Assembly (NCBI GenBank): GCA_007121755.1
Contig: SKJZ01000132.1
Span: forward strand, 1-12,796
Source: Halorhodospira sp.
GTDB taxonomy: Bacteria > Pseudomonadota > Gammaproteobacteria > Nitrococcales > Halorhodospiraceae
Reading direction: 5' to 3'
DNA length: 12,796 nt
Below are positions 6,528-12,796 of the stretch, in pieces. A program made the translations under genes and the position numbers. Numbering within the stretch: the stretch's first letter is position 1; every line of letters starts with the position of its first letter. The notes under the pieces are model-generated. The model searched no databases. It was not told where the DNA came from and was given only the letters and a program-made list of their open reading frames with translations.

Positions 6528-7898
6528 TCAGCGCCCCATGCCGGGAGGCATGCCGCCGCCCGGCATCATCTGCTCAAACATCCGCCGGGCGCCCCCTTTC
6601 TTCTTCACCTGTTTCATCATCTTCTGCATCTGTTTGAACTGCTTGAGAAGACGATTGACGTCCTGGACCTGGACTCCGGTGCCGGCGGCGATCCGCCGCT
6701 TCCGTGAGCCGTTGATAATATCCGGCCGGGCCCGCTCGGCCGGCGTCATGGCGTTGACGATCGCCACCAGCCGCCGGACACGGCCCTCGTCCATTTGTCC
6801 CTGGAGTCGCTCCTGCATCCCCCCCATGCCCGGCATCTTCTCCATCAGGCTGCCGATGCCACCCATGTTGGTGATCTGCTCCATCTGATCGCGGAAGTCC
6901 GTCAGATCGAAGCCCTTGCCGCCCTTGCGCAGCTTCTTCTCCAGCTGCTCGGCCTTCTCCTTGTCGATGCCGCGCTCCACCTCTTCAACGAGGCTGACCA
7001 CGTCGCCCATGCCGAGGATGCGCGAAGCGACACGGTCGGGGTGGAACGGCTCGAGGGCGTCGGTCTTCTCGCCGACGCCCATGAACTTGACCGGCGCGCC
7101 GGTCACGTGGCGCACCGACAACGCCGCGCCGCCGCGGGCGTCGCCGTCCGTCTTGGTCAGGATTACCCCGGTCAGCGGCACCGCCTCGCCGAAGGCGGCG
7201 GCGGTGCGCACGGCGTCCTGACCGGTCATGGCGTCGACGACGAAGAGGGTCTCCACCGGCTGGACCGCGCCGTGCAGGCGGCGGATCTCGTCCATCATCG
7301 CCTCGTCGACGGCGAGGCGGCCGGCGGTGTCGACCAGCACGACGTCGAAGTAGTGCCGCTTGGCGTGGTCGACGGCCTTGCGGGCGATCTTCTCCGGATC
7401 GTCGTTGGCGTCCACCGGGAAGGCCTCGACCCCGATCTCGCCGGCCAGCGTGGCCAACTGCTCGATTGCGGCGGGACGGTAGACGTCGCAACTGACCAGC
7501 AGCACGCGCTTCTTCTCGCGCTCATGGAGGTAGCGGGCCAGCTTGGCCGCCGACGTCGTTTTGCCCGCCCCCTGCAGGCCGGCCAGCAGAACGATGGCCG
7601 GCGGCTGCACGTTGAGCGCCAGCGGCTCGACCTTCTCGCCCATCGTCCGGACCAGCTCGTCCTGGACGATCTTGACGAAGGCCTGCCCCGGTGTGAGGCT
7701 CTTGGCGACCTCCGCGCCGGCGGCGCGCTCCTTGACCTGTTCGGTGAACGCGCGCACCACAGGCAGAGCGACATCGGCCTCCAACAAGGCCATGCGCACA
7801 TCGCGGACAGTCTCGCGGATGTTCTCCTCGGTGATCCGCCCGCGGCCCCGCATGCGTTGCGCGACCGCGTCGAGCCGCTTGCTTAAACCGTCAAACAT
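6528..7898 (-). CDS. ffh: Signal recognition particle protein Ffh (SRP54)
   Basis: A 456-residue GTPase that, with 4.5S RNA, binds signal sequences on nascent chains and docks with FtsY to deliver them to the Sec/YidC membrane machinery. The N domain is about 1-88. The G domain has the P-loop AGLQGAGKTT (106-115), DTAGR (190-194) and TKTDGDARGG (248-257). The methionine-rich M domain starts near 295 and includes the SRP-RNA-binding INGSRKRRIAAGTGVQVQDV (395-414) and the tail MMPGGGMPPGMGR. I use ATG 7898 (MFDGLSKRL, like E. coli MFDNL) rather than the preceding TTG at 7901. AGG lies about 7 nt upstream. The gene is divergent from ypjD as in E. coli, but the next gene downstream is an MCP 2 bp away, not the usual rpsP-rimM-trmD-rplS set. 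Confidence 0.98.
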   Translation of the reverse strand: MFDGLSKRLDAVAQRMRGRGRITEENIRETVRDVRMALLEADVALPVVRAFTEQVKERAAGAEVAKSLTPGQAFVKIVQDELVRTMGEKVEPLALNVQPPAIVLLAGLQGAGKTTSAAKLARYLHEREKKRVLLVSCDVYRPAAIEQLATLAGEIGVEAFPVDANDDPEKIARKAVDHAKRHYFDVVLVDTAGRLAVDEAMMDEIRRLHGAVQPVETLFVVDAMTGQDAVRTAAAFGEAVPLTGVILTKTDGDARGGAALSVRHVTGAPVKFMGVGEKTDALEPFHPDRVASRILGMGDVVSLVEEVERGIDKEKAEQLEKKLRKGGKGFDLTDFRDQMEQITNMGGIGSLMEKMPGMGGMQERLQGQMDEGRVRRLVAIVNAMTPAERARPDIINGSRKRRIAAGTGVQVQDVNRLLKQFKQMQKMMKQVKKKGGARRMFEQMMPGGGMPPGMGR

Positions 7899-8056
7899 CA
7901 ATACCTACCCGATAACCATCAAAATCAGTCGTACGATACTACCCATATTACTTTGCCGGCAGTCTAATCTCTCCTAAACGGACGGCGAGCGCCAAGGAAT
8001 CTACAGCATAACCATATGCGCCGAACGCCACCTTCCCGCACACTCCGCACTGTGCG
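7899..8056. promoter_or_regulatory. Divergent ffh / ypjD intergenic region
   Basis: This 158-bp gap must hold start signals for both neighbours. Its left part (7899-7980) is clearly more AT-rich than the surroundings. On the minus strand TAATAT (7950-7945) could be an ffh -10 box, but no good -35 sits 16-18 bp before it. An 8-bp palindrome TCGTACGA lies at 7929-7936. I see no convincing Shine-Dalgarno sequence for ypjD and no tRNA or small ORF. Confidence 0.4.
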
Positions 8057-8869
8057 ATGATCCACGGGATGCTGCAAGTCACCGCCACCACACTCGCCGC
8101 CCTGCTCTATATCGCCGCCGCCGCGGTGATCGTCGTCCGTCTGTTCCGGGGCGATGAGCGTGCGCCGGCCCGGTCCACCGGGTTGGCCCTGGGCGGCGCC
8201 GCCGTCGCGGTCCACGCGCTAATCGTGCTCCAGAACACTTGGCTCGGACCGGGACTAAACCTGAGTTTTTTCAACGCACTGTCGCTGGTGGCGTGGCTTA
8301 CGGCACTGGGCCTGGTGGTCTCCGCCCTCTTCTGGCGCCTTGAGCATCTGGGCGCGCTGCTGCTGCCGCTGACCGCCCTGACGGTCCTCCTGGCCCTGGC
8401 GGCCCCCGAGGCCGCCACCATTCCTCGCGGCCTGCTGCTGGAGACCCATATCATTATCTCCATGGCCGCCTACAGCCTACTGCTGGCGGCGGCTCTGCAG
8501 GCGGTCGCGTTGGCGATCCTTGACCACCGTCTGCGCCACCACCAAGCCACCGGCTTCGTGCGGATGCTGCCGGCGCTGCGGACCATGGAAAAGCAACTCT
8601 TCACCCTGGTCACGCTCGGCTTCATCGCCCTCACGGTAGCTCTGGGATCCGGCTTTCTCTTCATTGAAACGCTGCTGGCCGGCAACATGATCCACAAGAC
8701 GACCCTGACGCTCACTGCGTGGTTCGTCTTCGGCGGGCTGCTGGCCGGCCACGCCATCTACGGCTGGCGCGGCCAGACCGCCGTCAAATGGACCTTTACC
8801 GGCTTCGCCGCGCTCGCTCTGGGCTACTTCGGCACCAAGTTCGTCCTGGAACTGCTGCTCACCCGGTGA
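8057..8869 (+). CDS. ypjD: YpjD-type inner-membrane protein of the cytochrome c assembly (CcsA/HemX) family
   Basis: A 270-residue protein with about eight hydrophobic helices (roughly 9-28, 42-60, 70-90, 98-115, 130-155, 183-205, 215-235, 245-265). The C-terminal half aligns from memory with E. coli YpjD (263 residues): EKQLFTLVTLGF, TLTLTAWFVFGGLLAGH, YGWRG and ALGYFGTKFVLELL. Membrane histidines H53, H131 and H232 are at positions shared with YpjD and are plausible haem ligands in the CcsA/CcmC/HemX superfamily. The exact reaction of YpjD is not known to me; the family handles or exports haem. The start could be ATG 8057 or ATG 8069 (MLQVTATTLA); neither has a good ribosome-binding site. 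Its last 11 bp overlap the end of the convergent thioredoxin-like gene. Confidence 0.93.
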   Translation: MIHGMLQVTATTLAALLYIAAAAVIVVRLFRGDERAPARSTGLALGGAAVAVHALIVLQNTWLGPGLNLSFFNALSLVAWLTALGLVVSALFWRLEHLGALLLPLTALTVLLALAAPEAATIPRGLLLETHIIISMAAYSLLLAAALQAVALAILDHRLRHHQATGFVRMLPALRTMEKQLFTLVTLGFIALTVALGSGFLFIETLLAGNMIHKTTLTLTAWFVFGGLLAGHAIYGWRGQTAVKWTFTGFAALALGYFGTKFVLELLLTR

Positions 8870-9443
8870 AGTAGGCGGGCTCGTTGCCCGGCTTCCACTT
8901 GATGTTGCAACCGATGCTCGGATGCTGGGGCTCCGACGGTTCGGCGCCGGCGAGCAACGCGTCCACTGCGGCGCGCAGATCCCCACCGGTCACCGGCTCC
9001 TGATTGCCCGGTGTGCTGGCGTCCAGCCGGCCGCGATAGAAGAGCTTGAACTCGGCGTCGAAGAGGAAGAAGTCTGGCGTGCAGGCCGCGCCGTACGACT
9101 TGGCGACTTCCTGGGAGGCGTCGAAGAGGTAGGGGAACGAATAGCCCGCCTCTTCCTTCTCCCGCACCATCGCCTCCGGGCTGTCGTCCGGGTGGGTCTC
9201 CGGGTTATTGGCGTTGATGGCCACCATGGCCACATTGCAGCTCTCCATCTCGGCACCGAAGCGCGCCAACTCGTCCCTAATGTGCTTCACGAAGGGGCAG
9301 TGGTTGCAGATAAAGGCCACCACCACGCCGTTCTGCCCGGACAGATCACGGCGCAGAGAGACCACGCGCCCGTCGGTATCGGGTAACTCGAAATCCGGCG
9401 CCTCGGTCCCCAGCGGCATCATCGTCGATTCGGTTTTCACCAT
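8859..9443 (-). CDS. Thioredoxin-fold protein, PRX-like-1 type with a CxxC site
   Basis: A 194-residue cytoplasmic protein (no signal peptide) of the AhpC/TSA-redoxin superfamily. The N-terminal PLGTEAPDFELPDTDG is followed by a CxxC active site, C46-N-H-C49, in VVAFICNHCPFVKHIRDEL, and by a likely cis-proline at TP 122-123 in GAACTPDFFLFD. CNHCPFVKHI and the C-terminal SIGCNIKWKPGNEPAYF (with C179) are signatures I associate with the PRX-like-1 group, which have a thioredoxin-like CxxC rather than a classical peroxidatic cysteine. It is probably a disulfide reductase or peroxidase-like enzyme; its substrate is not known to me. ATG 9443 has a purine-rich GAGAGGG site 6-12 nt upstream; the Met pair at residues 8-9 is a possible alternative. 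It lies 50 bp downstream of dctP on the same strand and overlaps ypjD tail to tail. Confidence 0.93.
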   Translation of the reverse strand: MVKTESTMMPLGTEAPDFELPDTDGRVVSLRRDLSGQNGVVVAFICNHCPFVKHIRDELARFGAEMESCNVAMVAINANNPETHPDDSPEAMVREKEEAGYSFPYLFDASQEVAKSYGAACTPDFFLFDAEFKLFYRGRLDASTPGNQEPVTGGDLRAAVDALLAGAEPSEPQHPSIGCNIKWKPGNEPAYFTG

Positions 9444-9493
9444 GGTTCACCCTCTCTTCTCACCGTTATGCCGGCACCCCGTAGGCGGCCGGA

Positions 9494-10528
9494 TCACTCG
9501 CCGTGCGCGGCCTCCGCGCGCTCCACGGCCTGCAGCAGGAGCTCCAACAGGCGCTCGCCCCGCTCTCCGACCTCCGAGGCAAAGACCGCCCGCACGGGGA
9601 GGCTACGTTCGCGGAATTCCCACCGCTCATCCTCGGTGAGTTCCACATGGCCGATCCCCGCCTCCAGCATTGTCTCCAACCGCTCCCAGTTGATCTCTTG
9701 CTGGCGCCGGTGCGCCCAACCGACCAAGTCGGTGGCGATCTCGCGCAGCATCTCCCGCTTATTCTCCGGCAGGTGGTCGTAGAAGCGCCGGCTGGCCATG
9801 AAGCTGGCCACGAACTGCGCCTGCCGGGCCGAAATCAGATACTCCTGGACCTCGTAGAAGCCCATCTCCTCGTGCGCGAAGTACGGCTGCACCGCGGCGT
9901 CGACTAGGCCGAGCTGAAGGCCGCTGTAGAGTTCGCCGTACTCCATCGGGGTCGGATCGGCGTCGTAGCTCCGGTACGTCTCCCGCAGCAGCCGATTGTC
10001 CATGGTGCGGATCTGGACCCCGCGGAAATCGTCCGGGGTAAAAATCGGGTGGTTGGCGCTCCACACCTGCCAGCCTTCCGGCACCAGCGAGAGGAGCTGC
10101 AGATCGCGGTCGCGGTATGCGTCCTGGAGCGGTCCGCTCCACAAGAAGTCCGGATCATTGAGGGCCCGCGCGTTGACATACTCATCGTCGGAGAGCACGA
10201 AGTGGAGGCTGAACAGTTGGCTCTCGGGGACCGTGTTGCCCAACAGGCCCGACCCGAACGCCATATGGATGGCGCCGTCCTGCAGCTGCTCGTAGATATC
10301 CTCGATCTGTCCGAGAGAGCCGTAGGGATAGATCGAGACCTCAATCCGGCCTTCGGTCCGCGCCTCGATCTCCTCGGCGAAACGGCGGGCGTAGACGTGC
10401 TGGATGCTGCCTTCGATCTCCTCGAGCGCAATCCGCCACGGATGGGGTGCGTCTTCCGCCGGCTCGTCGCCGCAAGCCACCAGGGCCAGTGCGGCACCGA
10501 CCGCCGCGATGCCCGACACTCGCTTCAT
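9494..10528 (-). CDS. dctP: TRAP transporter solute-binding protein (DctP family), predicted lipoprotein
   Basis: A 344-residue extracytoplasmic ligand-binding protein that would capture substrate and pass it to DctQM. I start at ATG 10528 (MKRVSGIAAVGAAL), not the upstream ATG at 10573. This start has an AGGAG-type site and gives a clean lipoprotein signal with lipobox LVAC, so Cys19 would be acylated. Family features are SLGQIEDIYEQLQDGAIHMAF (from about 71), FRGVQIRTMDN (168-178, R174 being the usual ligand-carboxylate arginine), and DPTPMEYGELYSGLQLGLVDA (191-211). The usual GQENP-like turn after VDG is replaced by AAVQPYF, so the substrate may differ from C4-dicarboxylates. The gene is divergent from dctQM across 104 bp. 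Lipoprotein anchoring is a less common form among DctP proteins, which are mostly soluble. Confidence 0.96.
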   Translation of the reverse strand: MKRVSGIAAVGAALALVACGDEPAEDAPHPWRIALEEIEGSIQHVYARRFAEEIEARTEGRIEVSIYPYGSLGQIEDIYEQLQDGAIHMAFGSGLLGNTVPESQLFSLHFVLSDDEYVNARALNDPDFLWSGPLQDAYRDRDLQLLSLVPEGWQVWSANHPIFTPDDFRGVQIRTMDNRLLRETYRSYDADPTPMEYGELYSGLQLGLVDAAVQPYFAHEEMGFYEVQEYLISARQAQFVASFMASRRFYDHLPENKREMLREIATDLVGWAHRRQQEINWERLETMLEAGIGHVELTEDERWEFRERSLPVRAVFASEVGERGERLLELLLQAVERAEAAHGE

Positions 10529-10632
10529 GGCAGTCTCTCCTCCACAGGATTGGACGGACGGGAAACATAACATAGTGCAGCCCCGGGAGACCGGTATCGC
10601 CCCCCGCCGCCAAGTACGCTACCGTTGCACGA
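10529..10632. promoter_or_regulatory. Divergent dctP / dctQM control region
   Basis: This 104-bp gap must drive both halves of the transporter. Its centre (10563-10576, AAACATAACATAGT) is the only AT-rich stretch. It offers CATAGT (10571-10576) as a weak plus-strand -10, 15 bp after TTGGAC (10550-10555), and TATGTT (10575-10570) as a minus-strand -10. Next to it lies an imperfect dyad, GAGACCGGTATC (10587-10598, 10 of 12 symmetric), which could be an operator. There is no regulator gene beside the transporter in the window. Confidence 0.4.
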
Positions 10633-11190
10633 ATGTCTCCCACCTTCGCGAGATTCGGAACCCGGTTACTGACCCGGTGCGACCACGCCCTGGAGCATTT
10701 AGAGTCGGCGCTGCTGGCCCTCGCCGTGCTCTCTCTCGCGCTGCTCTCCATCGCCAACACCCTGTCGCGGAATCTCGCCGGCGCCACGCTCCCAGGTATC
10801 GCCGAACTGACCGAGATCCTGATGATCTGGATCACCTTTGTCGGGCTGGCCTATGCGGTGCGCCGCGCGCGGCACATATCCATGTCCGCGCTTTACGACC
10901 AATTGCGGGGCGGCGTACGCAAGGCGATGTTGGTGACGATCTCATTGGGCACGGCGGCGCTCATGTTCTACCTGGCGTGGGTCGCGGTGGAGTACGTGGC
11001 CTCGGTCTACGAGCGCGGGCGCGTCACCACGGCGCTCCGCATTCCGTGGTGGACCGTCTACGTTATCGTCCCCGGCGGACTCGCTCTAGCCGGCATCCAG
11101 TATGCGCTTACGGCGTGGCGCAACCTAACCTCGAGAGAGATCTACCGCTCATTCACCGAGCGCGAACGGTACGAGGAGCCGGCGGAATGA
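10633..11190 (+). CDS. dctQ: TRAP transporter small permease subunit (DctQ family)
   Basis: A 185-residue inner-membrane protein with four predicted helices (about 25-45, 56-76, 97-117, 138-160), the normal DctQ topology. The region MIWITFVGLAYAVRRARHIS (about 64-83) and the final-helix start RIPWWTVYVIVPGG (136-149) are typical of the family. It forms the membrane part of the TRAP transporter with DctM, through which substrate enters with sodium. The ATG at 10633 lacks a clear Shine-Dalgarno sequence, but the hydrophobic segments follow closely and no better ATG is in frame. Its stop codon overlaps the dctM start (ATGA at 11187-11190), so the two are translationally coupled. Confidence 0.95.
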   Translation: MSPTFARFGTRLLTRCDHALEHLESALLALAVLSLALLSIANTLSRNLAGATLPGIAELTEILMIWITFVGLAYAVRRARHISMSALYDQLRGGVRKAMLVTISLGTAALMFYLAWVAVEYVASVYERGRVTTALRIPWWTVYVIVPGGLALAGIQYALTAWRNLTSREIYRSFTERERYEEPAE

Positions 11191-12473
11191 TCGCCATCGT
11201 CATCACCGTCATGGTAGTCCTGCTCCTGCTCGGCTTCCCGCTCAAGGTGCCGCTTCTGGCCGGCGCCCTGACGCTGCTCTTTCTCGAACTACCGTTTCTG
11301 GACGCTTCCTCGCTCGTCCGACAGATGATCAGCGGCATTACGCCGGTCGTCCTCTCGGCGGTACCGCTCTTTATCCTCGCCGCCGATCTGATGACGCGGG
11401 GGCGGACCTCACGCAGCCTGCTCGATCTGGTGAGCGCGACGCTCGGCCACCTGCGCGGAGGGCTCCCCATCACGGCGGCGGTGAGTTGCGCGCTGTTCGG
11501 CGCGGTCTCCGGGTCGACCCAGGCCACGGTTGTCGCCATGGGGACACCGCTGCGCCCCCGCCTGCTCCAGGCCGGATACCGCGACTCCTTCACCTTGGCG
11601 CTGATCGTCAACGCCAGCGATGTCGCGCTGCTCATCCCGCCCAGCATCGGCATGATCGTCTACGGCGTCGTCGCCGGGGTCTCGGTCGGTGAGCTGTTCA
11701 TCGCCGGCATCCTCCCCGGCGTGATGGTGGTCGCGCTCTTCTCGGTCTGGTGTTACATCTACAGCCGCTGGCACCGCATCCCGACGGAGCCGCGCGCCCC
11801 TTGGTCCGAACGCCTGCTCGCGCTGCGCAAGGCGCTGCTGCCGCTCGGCTTTCCGGTGATCGTCGTCGGCGGCATCTACGCCGGGCTATTCACGCCGACC
11901 GAAGCGGCGGCGATGGCCGTCCTCTATGCCGCGATCCTGGAGCTCGGCATCTACCGCACGCTCGGCCTGCGCGATCTACTGGAAGTCGCCCGGTCGACGG
12001 GGGTGGTCACGGCCGTGGTCTTCATCCTGGTGGCGTCCGGACAGGCCTTCGCCTACACCATCTCCTTCGCCCAGATTCCGCAGGAGTTGATCGCGCCACT
12101 GGTCGGGGCGGTCGGCCACAATCCGGAACTCGCCCTGCTGGCCATCGCCGTGATCTACTTCATCGGCTGCATGTTCCTCGACCCCGTGGTGGTGATCCTG
12201 ATCGTCACGCCACTGCTGGCGCCGCTGGTGACCGCGACCGGCCTCGATCCGGTGCTGGTGGGCGTGGTAGTGGTGCTCCAGGCGGCGATCGGCTCGGCGA
12301 CCCCGCCCTTCGGCTGCGATCTGTTCACCGCCATGGCGGTCTTCCGGCGGCCGTATACGGAGGTCATCCGGGGGACGCCGCCGTTTATTATGATCCTGCT
12401 GCTGGCGACGTTGCTGTTGATCTACTTCCCTTCTATCGCGCTCTTACTGCGGGATCTGGCTTTCGGGTACTGA
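11187..12473 (+). CDS. dctM: TRAP transporter large permease subunit (DctM family)
   Basis: A 428-residue, mostly hydrophobic protein of the usual DctM length (about 425), carrying the transport pathway. Family motifs are PLFILAADLMTRG (60-72), GAVSGSTQATVVAMGTP (105-121), LLIPPSIGMIVYGVVAGVSVGELF (148-171), GGIYAGLFTPTEAAA (228-242), and IGSATPPFGCDLFTA (368-382). The two repeats flanking the helical hairpins are complete, so the subunit looks functional. The start ATG 11187 shares bases with the dctQ stop, with GGAG nine nt upstream. The frame is open back to 10404, but that part reads through dctQ DNA in the wrong frame and the correct N-terminus is MIAIVITVMVVLLLLGFPL. No universal-stress or regulator gene follows; the next gene converges 24 bp away. 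Confidence 0.97.
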   Translation: MIAIVITVMVVLLLLGFPLKVPLLAGALTLLFLELPFLDASSLVRQMISGITPVVLSAVPLFILAADLMTRGRTSRSLLDLVSATLGHLRGGLPITAAVSCALFGAVSGSTQATVVAMGTPLRPRLLQAGYRDSFTLALIVNASDVALLIPPSIGMIVYGVVAGVSVGELFIAGILPGVMVVALFSVWCYIYSRWHRIPTEPRAPWSERLLALRKALLPLGFPVIVVGGIYAGLFTPTEAAAMAVLYAAILELGIYRTLGLRDLLEVARSTGVVTAVVFILVASGQAFAYTISFAQIPQELIAPLVGAVGHNPELALLAIAVIYFIGCMFLDPVVVILIVTPLLAPLVTATGLDPVLVGVVVVLQAAIGSATPPFGCDLFTAMAVFRRPYTEVIRGTPPFIMILLLATLLLIYFPSIALLLRDLAFGY

Positions 12474-12497
12474 CGGGGAGGCCTTCGGCCCGGTTGC

Positions 12498-12796
12498 TCA
12501 ACGCCGCAGCCGGAACTCCACCGGCACCGTCAACTGCAGCCGCTGGAACCCCTTCTCCTCAGGGATCGCGGGCAGCCGGACCGAGGCGATCATCCGCTCG
12601 ACCTCCCTGTCCAGCAGGTCGTTCCCCGAGCCCTCTTCGATCTCCCACTCCACCACCTCACCGTCACGGTCCATGACGAACCACAACCGGACCGTGCCCT
12701 CCTGGCGGCGGCGTTGGGCCGCCCTCGGGTAGCGCTGCTCCCGTTGCAACTGCTCGTGGATACGCGCCAGGAAGGAGGGCGGGACGTCCGCGGCCA
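12498..12796 (-). CDS. TonB-family C-terminal domain protein, 5' end outside window
   Basis: Only the last 98 residues are in the window; the frame remains open at the right edge and there is no ATG, so the true start lies beyond 12796 (the TTG at 12749 is an internal leucine). The fragment is the TonB C-terminal fold: RIHEQLQREQRYPRAAQRRR (with the conserved YP), GTVRLWFVMDRDGEVVEWEI, the SGNDLLD turn (56-62), ASVRLPAIPEE and the final VPVEFRLRR. Such proteins sit in the inner membrane with ExbB/ExbD and energise outer-membrane receptors, although stand-alone TonB-domain proteins also exist. In many gammaproteobacteria a gene like this follows gshB, so gshB could lie further right; this is inference. 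It converges with dctM. Confidence 0.92.
   Translation of the reverse strand, partial: AADVPPSFLARIHEQLQREQRYPRAAQRRRQEGTVRLWFVMDRDGEVVEWEIEEGSGNDLLDREVERMIASVRLPAIPEEKGFQRLQLTVPVEFRLRR

Noticed and set aside
6795..7886. 363-codon open frame on the plus strand opposite ffh
   Set aside because: Same reason: Ffh on the other strand is unmistakable and the antisense protein has low-complexity composition.
10404..11186. N-terminal extension of the dctM frame
   Set aside because: It reads dctP and dctQ DNA in the wrong frame, and the family length and ATGA overlap fix the start at 11187.
12474..12497. GGCC-TTC-GGCC hairpin between dctM and the TonB-family gene as a terminator
   Set aside because: Only a 4-bp stem with a 3-nt loop and no T-run.
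1..12796. CRISPR array, insertion sequence, prophage or defence system
   Set aside because: No regularly spaced repeats, transposase, integrase, phage or defence genes were seen on either strand.

Overview
The window is about 12.8 kb of gene-dense, GC-rich DNA (roughly two-thirds GC by eye) from a proteobacterium, most likely a gammaproteobacterium. The reasons are the gene order pheT-ihfA-MerR-tRNA-Pro, the divergent ffh/ypjD pair that also exists in Escherichia coli, and close similarity of IhfA, Ffh and YpjD to enterobacterial and pseudomonad proteins. The acidic proteins and the overall style suggest a halophilic or alkaliphilic member such as Ectothiorhodospiraceae. That placement is inference from memory, not a search.

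Layout, left to right. (1) 1-2773, plus strand: the end of pheT, then ihfA and a short MerR-family regulator, packed with a 6-bp gap and a 23-bp overlap as one operon. (2) 2859-2935: tRNA-Pro(GGG). (3) 2990-7898, minus strand, read right to left: ffh; a methyl-accepting chemotaxis protein (MCP) with a CxxCH haem-c motif starting 2 bp after the ffh stop; a six-helix membrane diguanylate cyclase; and a small secreted protein of unknown function. (4) 8057-8869, plus strand: ypjD, a haem/cytochrome c assembly-type membrane protein, divergent from ffh. (5) 8859-9443, minus strand: a thioredoxin-like protein of the PRX-like-1 type whose end overlaps the end of ypjD. (6) 9494-12473: a complete TRAP transporter, with the solute-binding lipoprotein dctP on minus and the membrane subunits dctQ-dctM on plus, divergently transcribed from a 104-bp region. 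(7) 12498-12796, minus strand: the C-terminal domain of a TonB-family protein cut by the window edge.

Most of the window is housekeeping: phenylalanyl-tRNA synthesis, nucleoid architecture, proline tRNA and co-translational membrane targeting. Between these conserved blocks lies a sensory patch, the haem MCP and the diguanylate cyclase, which links environmental or redox sensing to taxis and c-di-GMP. The TRAP system imports an unknown, probably carboxylate-type, substrate.

I did not find a convincing undescribed multi-gene system, CRISPR array, insertion sequence or phage. The items most worth a second look are the haem-c MCP coupled to ffh, the secreted protein with a calcium-loop-like motif, and the divergent TRAP locus with an altered binding-protein motif.
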